Assembly: GCF_954871325.1 (NCBI RefSeq)
Contig: NC_088777.1
Coordinates: forward strand, 28,931,366 to 28,995,365
Length of the DNA stretch: 64,000 nucleotides
Direction of reading: 5' to 3'
From: Gordionus sp. m RMFG-2023
Taxonomy: Eukaryota; Nematomorpha; Gordioida; Chordodea; Parachordodidae
The translations under genes were made by a program, and so were the position numbers. The notes beneath the pieces were generated by a model. It ran no database searches and had not been told where the DNA came from. It saw only the letters and a list, made by a program, of their open reading frames with translations. Shown piece by piece: positions 56,280 to 64,000 of the stretch. Each line of letters begins with the position of its first letter. The stretch's first letter is position 1.

Positions 56280-56960
56280 TTTGTCCAACAGGGAGAAAGA
56301 TCATCAAGCAGTAACAGCTTTTATGGAGTTAGAAGAGCCTTGCTATTACTGAAATATCACAAAGCCTGAAAGAAATATTTCCTCAGAAGCAAGAAAATTA
56401 TTGGATTCAATGCTTATTACAAATTTTTCTTCTCATTAGAATGTATTATTTAATTATACAACTATTTTAAGTAAAACTTTTCAAAAACACATTTACTTGA
56501 TTAAGATAGAATAGTGGAGAGCATTTCTCAAGGAAATTAGAGAATTTTGATGAAGAATTTCATATTTTATATGTTATTGTTGAGGCAAAAGCAGAACTAT
56601 AGTTTAATATTTGTCTCCGTCGACATGCAGCAAGGCAAGCTCATTCTTTAAAACATTAATATAGGATCAGTAGAATAGTATTATAAAACAAATGTCCCTC
56701 ACTTAATAACCCAAATAAATGAATGGTTTTTAATTCATCATGCACATGCAGCACTTACCAATCTGCAAATATTATTTCCACAAAAGCCTTCCCAACCTTT
56801 TTCAGATAAAGATAGAAAAATATTTGTTAAATTTTTATCGAATTAAAGTGTCTTATGATGCATTATTAGCTGAATAACTATGTTTAAAGGATTAACTATG
56901 GTTGATATATTCCCAAAAAATGCAACACATTTTAGATTATATTCCCAATGTATTGTATTA
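56280..56960 (+). pseudogene. hAT transposase relic, middle region
   Basis: Homologous to the minus-strand relic at 5,590-6,240. Readable pieces include SSEARKLLDSMLITNFSSH, LSKTFQKHI and, near 56,720-56,860, INEWF...HHAHAALTNLQILFPQK, which belongs to ZMYM1-like hAT proteins. Stops are frequent. Confidence 0.5.
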
Positions 56961-57793
56961 ATATATATATCGTAATTTTTAAAGGGATCAGAACTATCCG
57001 GGATCATCACGGGTTTTAAAGGGATAACTAAAAAAATAGGGTTTTAAGTTAAGGAATGAAAATACGGTATTATCACGTATGCAATCTTTTCTGCCCTGCA
57101 TAACATGAGGTCTTAATTTCCTATGACATACCTATGTCATTCAATGAATCTTAAGGCAAAACATCAAAACACTGGGTTTAAAAGTTAAAATAAAAACATA
57201 TAATACAAAGCTTATTATTGCCCCCACCTTGCCTATGATACAAAAATTATTATTACTCCAACCGTATCCAATGTTCCTAAAAAAATTCAAACGTAGACTT
57301 TTATCACAATAATATATAATGATTACTCCATTTATATACCATTAATTTCTAAAATAAACCGAAATCACACTAATATATAATGGTTCCTCTATTTTTATAT
57401 CACCAAATTCTAAAATAAACCTAAAAAAACTATTTTAAACCCACGTTTTACTTTTAACTATTTATATTAATTTTCTCAATTAAGACAATTGAAAACCTTT
57501 CAAACCCATACGTTACTTTCTACTATCTCATCTTTTATTTGCCCAAAATCTAACTATAAATTTTAAAACAACTTATAAATTTTTTTTTAAATAAACACAC
57601 TTTATTGAATTTCATCCCTCTCTTTCTTTGTTCAACATTAACTTTACTTTTATAAATTCATACATTTAAAATTTAATTCTTTCAACTATATAAACTATTA
57701 CTATATATAAAATATTACTCATCTAAAATTTTAACTTATAAATATCAAAAATATTAACCCGCAACTTCTTAACTTTCAATCATTCTTTGTATA
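56961..57793. other. Gene-free stretch with a short tandem duplication
   Basis: No gene is visible. A unit of roughly 62 bp (ATCACAATAATATATAATG ... TTCTAAAATAAACC) is duplicated with differences at about 57,304-57,423. AAAGGGATMA words near 56,980-57,030 may be transposon-end debris. Confidence 0.4.
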
Positions 57794-57801
57794 TGCTTAA
57801 C

Positions 57802-60438
57802 TAGGGCTGGGAACCAATAGTAAAAACCCAATATTAACAAAATATTGTATTGGTATTGGTTTAAACAATATTTTCTATTTCTTGTATTGGTATTGCTATT
57901 GGTTTATATTGGTAACTATTGGTTTATATTCAAATTATTAATTAAAAGAATAGAAATAGTGATTATAAAACCCTTAATTTCTAATTTTAGATAAACATGG
58001 GGAAAAAAATCATGATACCATAAAATTCGGGCTAAGAACCAACTCTCAAAATTTTACTGAATTCAAATTCTTTTTTTAAACTAGGAATTTATTAGGTGAT
58101 GTGAATATAAAAAATTTTGATTTAATCATGTATTTTTTGTATCAACAATAATAAACGTATTGATTTTGAACCATTTTATTTATCACAAAGAACATAGCAA
58201 AATAAGTAAACTAAAAATGTAACATAACTGTCCATTTATACAAAATATAATGCAAAAGAATGATATAATTTTAATATAAGAGGAAATAATTTTATGTATT
58301 TAAGAAGAATCTTGCATGCGCATCCAACTTTTTAGGCACAGGCAAGGTTGTATAGTATGCTCATCTAGTGAACAACGTTGGTCTGTTATAACACCGTCCT
58401 TCTGAAAAAGCCCTTTCAGAGCTAGATGAGGTGGCCTGAATTGCTAGATAATCTCTGGCAATATTTGATAATACTGGATATCTATTTTTATTTAATTTCC
58501 ACCAATCTAATGGATTTGTATCATTGGAAATTGTGGCTTCATCTACGTATTTACTTATTTCTAAGTTGTTATTATTATGATGTTTCACCTGATAAATTTT
58601 GTCATAAAAGGACAATTTTTTGTTATTTTGTGCTTCATTTGTAAGTTCCGCTGAATTGTTATTATTTATTTTATAAATATTGTATTCATTAGTAAGATAT
58701 CCAATAAGAGTTTCCATATTATTATGCTTTAATAAATGACTTGATAGTTTAAATCTTGGGTCAATCATTGTTGAAATAATAAAATTATAGTATTTATTAA
58801 GTTTTGTTAAGGCAGCTAAAGAAGCTGTCTTTAAAATAGCATTAGGATTATTATTATAACTCTCCACATGCTCAAAAATACTGGAATATAAAGGAATAAT
58901 TGTTGGAGTATTAGCACATGAGGCCATCTCTGTAGCAAAATTAAATGGTTCCAGAAATTCTCGGAATATTTCTATATTATTCCAGGCTAAGGCACTAATA
59001 TAATTTTCTTGATTGGTATTTTGTAAATGATTGGTATATGTTGTCAAATAGGGTTTGAGCAATATTGTTCTTTCAAGCATTTGGTATGTTGAATTCCAAC
59101 GTGTTGGTACTTGGTATATCCAAAATTGGGTGAGGAAATTTTAAGTGTGGATTTTTTTCAAGATATATTTTTTCGAGTTTATTAGAAAGTTTAAAAATTT
59201 TTTAAAAATTTCTTATTTTTTTTAAAGTTGTATTTAAGGGTTCCAATGCAGCCATGACAGCCAAATGTATAATATGGCAAAAGCATTTGCACACATTATC
59301 AAAATTATCTTTTTGTTTTAAAATTTTTAGAAATGCTAAATATTACTTGCATTGTCTGATGTAATGCAAAAAAAATTTCAAATTTTACTTTTAATACAGA
59401 ATTAAAAATATTAATAGAATTATGTGCTGATTTAAAAGGAATAAAATCTAATAAATGATTATTTAATTTAAAATCATTATCAATATAATGAATTGTTATG
59501 CCCATAAAGGGTATTTTATTTGGAGAGGACCAAATGTCCATTGTTAAGGAAAATTTAGATGTAATGTTAGAAAGTACAGATTTTAAATTGATAAAAGAAC
59601 TATGATAATGTTTCATAATTTCTATTTTTAGCGTTTTTCTAGAAACTAATGTTAGTATGCTATTAAATTTTTAAAAGTGATATCCTCAACTATTGAAAAG
59701 GCTAAATTATTTTGAATGAAAAAGTTTATAATTAAATTAGCTTTATTATTTATATTATTAAGTAAAAATGATTTTATTGTCTTAATTTTTTTACTGCCAA
59801 TATTTATTTGCTCACATTTCTTATATAATGTTGGGTGGATGGATTTAAGATGTGTCCATAATCCTGAGGTTCCAAAATTAGGAAGTGATATTTTTTTTTA
59901 CATTTATTACAAATTGCCTTTTTTTATTATCACAAGTAGTATAAAATTCCCAGATTTTTGCTGAATTTCGTCTTTTATTAGATATTGATAATTCTTCTTG
60001 TTCATTATCGCTATTATTATTAGTACCAACAGCATCTATATTTATTAACTCTATTTGGTCTTCATTTATTATAATATCCTAAATAAATAAATAAAATTGA
60101 TAGATATCATGTAAAAAATTTACTTCCATAATAAAAATAAACTATAATTATAAATAACAGAAATATTGATATCACAGTAGTATTTGGAAGAAATAACAGA
60201 TGTAATCAGTTTTTGCAATGAAAGTAAAAAAAATACCACGATATAATTATTCACGATAAACCCAAATAATTATGTTATTTTTAATATTGGTATTGGTTAA
60301 AATTGTATTTAAACAATATATCAAAACCAATATATTTAGGTAATTGGTATTGGTTGTAAAAGCAATACCAATATTTATATATATTGGTTTATATTGGTAT
60401 TGTAAACCAATATTATATTGGTATTGGTCCCACCCCTA
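57802..60438 (-). mobile_element. Ac-like hAT transposon with 8-bp target duplication
   Basis: The ends TAGGGCTGGGAACCAATA and TATTGGTCCCACCCCTA are inverted repeats of the classic TAGGGGTGGG hAT type. They are flanked by a perfect TGCTTAAC duplication (57,794-57,801 and 60,439-60,446). Subterminal blocks (57,835-57,935 and 60,285-60,425) are built from TATTGGTATTGG words. A broken transposase lies on the minus strand. Confidence 0.85.
58361..60080 (-). pseudogene. hAT transposase (Ac-like), broken
   Basis: From the N-terminus: a BED-finger remnant (RRNSAKIWEFYTTCDNKK ... ITS) near 59,880-59,980, the FSLTMDIWSSPNK motif with the first catalytic Asp near 59,530, a long C-terminal frame (58,361-59,080) with MLERTILLKPYL and PLDWWKLNKNRYPVLSNIAR, and the signature TSSSSERAFSEG. 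One frameshift just after that signature hides the usual VIT..R.SL...CLKSWM tail, which is readable in another frame to about 58,310. The region 59,090-59,300 is also broken. The protein is related to the one at 1,326-3,144. Confidence 0.7.
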
Positions 60439-60446
60439 TGCTTAAC

Positions 60447-61550
60447 CTCAATCTTATATTTATGCTTCATGTCTGAAAATAATTTAATTTTAACATATTA
60501 TTTTTACATCTTAATCAATATAAACTCCTTTCATTTTCCATCATTTTTAAATTCATATAATTTTCAATTCCTAAAAATAAATCAATTAATTTATAAATTT
60601 CTAATTTTTAATTCATCTAATTTAATTCTATTAATAGTTATTTAAATTAATACATTATTTCTCTTTTCAAAACATATTCCAATTTTTTTCTACTTTTTTA
60701 TTTTTAATTTTATATGTTACATATATAAATTTTTTTGAAACCTTTGTATTTAAATATTCTCTTTTTTTTTAATTTTCCATGATCGTAGATTTCTATATTT
60801 ATATTACGCCAAATTCTTCCCAATTGTCTCATCCGTGGTTAAAACGGCACCAATATTATATATGTATATTGTTTAAAAACTCCAAACCAATATTTCATAT
60901 CTATAATTTTATTTCCGTATAATTCACAATAATATATATGATCTCAAGTAATAACAAATCTTAAAACAAAGATGTCCATATCTGTCAATTACAAATCGAG
61001 AGATACAATAAATATAACGCATATATTTATGAAATAAACATGTAAGATTAAAAAAATAAATAATAATTACTATAATTTTATGTATAAAATTTATTCGTGT
61101 AAATATGTATCCTTTATTTATATAAATAATATAAAATTTTATTTTTAAAAACATATAGATAACATATATTATAATTTAAAGATCTTAATATAATATCTGA
61201 ATATTTTTCGCATAGAAATAGGTATAAGATCATTATAGTGACAATATAGAATTTGAGCTTTGCAGATAATATTAAAAATGTTAGACACTAATTTAACAAA
61301 AATAACTTATCTCCATGCGACATGAACCTAATTAACGGAGTTTGAATTTTAAAAAAATCATAAAAAGTTATAATTATGTTTTTACAATACAACCCAATGG
61401 TGATAATAAAAACATTGATTGTTTGATTTACTAGTAATTCAAAATATTTAAATATTATTAGAGAAATACTCTGGAAAAATTTTAAGTTGAGACTAGAATA
61501 TATTACGTCGGCCAAATAGATATTTCAATAGTTGATTATAACACCCCTCT
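60447..61550. other. Gene-free AT-rich stretch downstream of FEM1
   Basis: No gene is visible. This lies downstream of the FEM1 stop codon on the minus strand and probably holds its 3' end. The nearest AATAAA on the minus strand that I can see is near 61,088-61,093, about 470 bp past the stop. It may or may not be used. Confidence 0.4.
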
Positions 61551-61571
61551 CCCCTAATTTCAAGTTAGGGG
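61551..61571 (-). other. Hairpin across the FEM1 stop codon
   Basis: CCCCTAA and TTAGGGG form a perfect 7-bp stem with a 7-base loop. The TGA stop (61,560-61,562 on the minus strand) lies in the loop. No function is known. Confidence 0.5.
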
Positions 61572-64000
61572 AACCAAGTTATGTATATGTATAAGTTCTG
61601 CCACTCCCAAGGGAAGTAAAGAAGTAATGCTACTAAAATTATTGGATAAATTAATGGCCCGTGCAGCCAAACATGTGAGCGGAGGGACCGTCCCAGTCTC
61701 AATAGTCTCAAACGGTATAATATTGCATATGCGAGTGATTTGACCAGTCTTTGCGCCATTCAATATTTGAGTATCCGATTTCGGTGATTGAGATGACACA
61801 TTATGTGGTAATCGCCAATTAAGGCTAATAGGAGTGTCTAGGTGAACACCGAAGTTTACGATCATCATCTTTAATAAAGAGATAGTATATGGCGATTTAC
61901 AGTAATCTATGGAATCTATTGAAAAATTTACAAATATAGGAGATAGTAAGCGATGAATAAAGGTAGCCCCCTTGTAGTCAGTCGTATGGAGATGGGCCGC
62001 AAGCGGGCGCCAAGCGGTTAATAGCCAGTCTACGAAAGAATGGAGGTGGTCTCGCCTAAAGGAGTTTGGTTCCGGTTCCCATCGAAGGGGAGTTAAAAAG
62101 TCCGCCAAATGGTGAACCAAGGTAGAGGCGTCGGGCGGCAGAAAAACGGGTAAACCACCTTGGAGAATAAAGGAGAGTGAGGAGCGGAATTCAGGTTCAA
62201 CGCGAAGAAATGTTAGGTAGAGTAAGAAGAGGGATGAGGAAAGTATGGAATTAAAATTGACCCGGTGGCTAGGGCATACTGGCCCTTGAAAGGTAGGGAT
62301 GTAGGATGTGTAAGGGGTGCGAGATGAAGATGCCATTAATGTACATAGGTATGAGTCAGTTCCTGTGAATGCTGACACCATGGATGAAATCACGGATCGA
62401 AATAGAATAGAAATCAAAGTCAGCAAAGTTTGAGAACTAATTCTAGAAGCTCGATTTGTTGTGTGAGTAGGGGAAAGGGGAGAATTGAGATGAAAATATC
62501 CCACTCTGTACTTGTTCTCATATTCTGACACCGCCTTGACCAAGGTAGTAATCAGCCAGCAAGTGTGGTCGTCAAAGAGAGAATGTGTGCCAATTATAGG
62601 TGAGTAATCTCTTAACAAACCCGTATTATTACTTGTGATATCCTTACTATAAGAATAATAATCATAACAGGTGGCTAAACAAGACTGTAAGGCATAAATA
62701 CAGAGCGTTATGCATGGAGCAGGGTACTCTCCCAAGGCCAATAGCTTGAAAGCGCATCTGATCAGCCGATTTTGAGTGACTTCATGCCAGGGTCCGAGAA
62801 TTCTTTCGGTCAAAAGCGCGGTTTGAAGGTGGGGTAAGATCATATCGCCACCGCCATCCATAAATGCTTCAAGCTCTGCGGAAGAAGCAAATTCCTGAAT
62901 GTTCAGAGGCATTAAACAATGAAATTTAGGATGGGAAGAGCTAATCAGATTTTTTATAGTGCTTGAAGAAACTTGTAGGTTTTTGTTAGGTGTTTGCGTT
63001 GACGATAAAATTTTATACGCTATCGCTTCTCTACGTTGCAGCCCTAAATGAAAAAAACTCGCAGCTAGTGGTATGTCATCGTTTTCGTCGATTGCAGTAC
63101 TTCCTAAAAGATAGTAAGCTCGACTGATTTGATCTTCAGGAACGATAGGTATAAAAGTGTGGTTGTTCTCGATTATACCCCTATTAACGTTGGCATAATT
63201 TGAATGTAAATTATTTATAAACGCACTATTGCTTTCTATAATATTGCAGCTGTTAGCCATCTCAATATTGCCCTTTTCATTATGCCTAGGAATATTATAA
63301 TTGTCAAAGTTTAGGTGAGTATTATTACTAATACATCTACAGCAATCTTGGAAATTAGTTTTCCCGTTATTCGATATGTTTGAATCAAATCGAATTAAAA
63401 CGTTGAGGACGCGAGTAGAGCCATATAGGCCACAGGTTTCCCAAACGTCATTTCCAAATCTATTACGAATACCAGGATTGGCTCCATAATTCATCAAAAC
63501 ATTTGCGCTGGCGCAATGGTCCTCTTGAGCCGCGTAATGCAGAGCGGTTTTTCCCTGCGCATCGGCTCGATTCACAAAAATAGTTCTGATCACTCTAGAT
63601 TTCGCATCGGGACTCTGATCAATACTTTCTTGTAGGCTATTTGTAGCCTTTGATTCAATAATGAGGTTAATAGGTGGCATATTGATGTCGTAATAATCAT
63701 GATAATAAGCATCTATCTCGCCTTCTTTAGAATTAAGGGCAGTTTCGTTATTTCCAATATCTTTCCCACACTTAGTTTTATATCGAGCTATTCCACCTGT
63801 GACACATCTCCTTATAAGATATTCACATAAAAGGGGACATTGGACGGAATTAATAAGGGGAGTACCGCCGAAATGATTGACAGCCCAAGGATTGGCCCCG
63901 CAGACTTCTACGAGATAAGCCGCCACAGAGTGCCGTGTTAAAAAACAGGCAGAGCGTAAAGCCGTACTACCCGTCGTCGCTGAACGTGTGTCAGCGCGCG
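61560..64000 (-). CDS. FEM1: FEM1-like ankyrin protein, 5' end beyond the window
   Basis: An uninterrupted minus-strand frame of over 810 codons runs from the window edge to TGA at 61,560-61,562. The N-terminus lies outside the window; there is no credible ATG before the edge. Ankyrin-type units are readable at about 63,960-63,830 (GSTALRSACFLTRHS ... LVEVCGANPWAVN ... GTPL) and 63,590-63,400 (GKTALHYAAQEDH ... NYGANPGIRN). A FEM1-type helical region follows (YYLLGSTAIDENDD near 63,100; LTERILGPWHEV near 62,800). Near the C-terminus is CLAARAI (about 61,650), the FEM1 terminal signature. FEM1 proteins are substrate receptors of Cullin-2 ubiquitin ligases that read C-terminal degrons. This one exceeds the usual 620-670 residues because of Ser/Asn-rich insertions and is strongly diverged. 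It has no visible introns and is richer in G+C than its surroundings. Confidence 0.75.
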   Translation of the reverse strand, partial: RADTRSATTGSTALRSACFLTRHSVAAYLVEVCGANPWAVNHFGGTPLINSVQCPLLCEYLIRRCVTGGIARYKTKCGKDIGNNETALNSKEGEIDAYYHDYYDINMPPINLIIESKATNSLQESIDQSPDAKSRVIRTIFVNRADAQGKTALHYAAQEDHCASANVLMNYGANPGIRNRFGNDVWETCGLYGSTRVLNVLIRFDSNISNNGKTNFQDCCRCISNNTHLNFDNYNIPRHNEKGNIEMANSCNIIESNSAFINNLHSNYANVNRGIIENNHTFIPIVPEDQISRAYYLLGSTAIDENDDIPLAASFFHLGLQRREAIAYKILSSTQTPNKNLQVSSSTIKNLISSSHPKFHCLMPLNIQEFASSAELEAFMDGGGDMILPHLQTALLTERILGPWHEVTQNRLIRCAFKLLALGEYPAPCITLCIYALQSCLATCYDYYSYSKDITSNNTGLLRDYSPIIGTHSLFDDHTCWLITTLVKAVSEYENKYRVGYFHLNSPLSPTHTTNRASRISSQTLLTLISILFRSVISSMVSAFTGTDSYLCTLMASSSRTPYTSYIPTFQGPVCPSHRVNFNSILSSSLFLLYLTFLRVEPEFRSSLSFILQGGLPVFLPPDASTLVHHLADFLTPLRWEPEPNSFRRDHLHSFVDWLLTAWRPLAAHLHTTDYKGATFIHRLLSPIFVNFSIDSIDYCKSPYTISLLKMMIVNFGVHLDTPISLNWRLPHNVSSQSPKSDTQILNGAKTGQITRICNIIPFETIETGTVPPLTCLAARAINLSNNFSSITSLLPLGVAELIHIHNLVPLT

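Larger units (their letters stand above)
49868..56960 (+). mobile_element. ZMYM1-like hAT relic split by a LINE
   Basis: The left part (49,868-50,347) begins with CAGACGCGTAAGCA and a C-run, and matches the reverse complement of 6,290-6,530. The right part (56,231-56,960) matches the reverse complement of 5,590-6,270. The junction falls exactly at the LINE's target duplication. No right terminus was recognised. Confidence 0.6.

Overview
This is an AT-rich stretch of an invertebrate animal genome, made almost entirely of transposable elements. One host gene is recognisable: a divergent FEM1-type ankyrin protein on the minus strand that runs off the right edge (61,560 to the end). FEM1 is an animal gene family, and the hAT transposases here carry very short GT-AG introns (42-102 bp), so I read the host as a small-intron, AT-rich metazoan. 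I cannot name the phylum.

Layout. 0-4.3 kb: a Mutator-like foldback element with a perfect 9-bp target duplication, broken open by a fragment of a restriction-like-endonuclease (R2-type) retroelement and by an Ac-like hAT transposon. 4.3-9.3 kb: decayed hAT copies with nested GC-rich MITEs and a foldback element with GGCGC-rich arms. 9.27-12.18 kb: a full-length hAT with 8-bp target duplications. 13.8-15.8 kb: a deleted hAT of a CAGTGGCGTAG family, which also has copies at 6.6-8.9 and 44.0-46.2 kb. 16.9-24.1 kb: a young Ty3/Gypsy LTR retrotransposon (Mag/K02A2.6-like) with nearly identical LTRs, broken coding regions and an extra zinc-knuckle ORF after pol. 24.1-35.9 kb: gene-poor DNA with an AT satellite, a MULE transposase relic, an 8-bp-TSD MITE and a Harbinger-like element with TAA duplications. 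35.9-43.3 kb: more hAT relics, an RTE LINE fragment, and a foldback element whose arms are tandem arrays and whose core carries an integrase relic. 46.3-49.4 kb: a broken RTE LINE. 49.9-57 kb: a hAT relic split by a full-length APE-type LINE that has one 977-codon ORF, a 13-bp target duplication and about four 249-bp repeats in its 5' untranslated region. 57.8-60.4 kb: another Ac-like hAT.

How it fits together. The nesting gives a relative order of events. A GGCCCG-rich MITE entered one hAT lineage before two of its copies (13.8 and 44.0 kb) spread, while the 6.6-kb copy still shows the empty site. The LINE at 50.3 kb entered a hAT relic whose unoccupied sequence survives near 6.2 kb. Nearly every hAT family here has its own short oligomer repeated in its subterminal regions, and several also carry long C or G runs close to their ends. 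These two patterns, the LINE's repeated 5' region, the array-armed foldback element and the LTR element's extra ORF are the observations most worth following up. I found no rRNA or tRNA gene and no CRISPR array that I could support.
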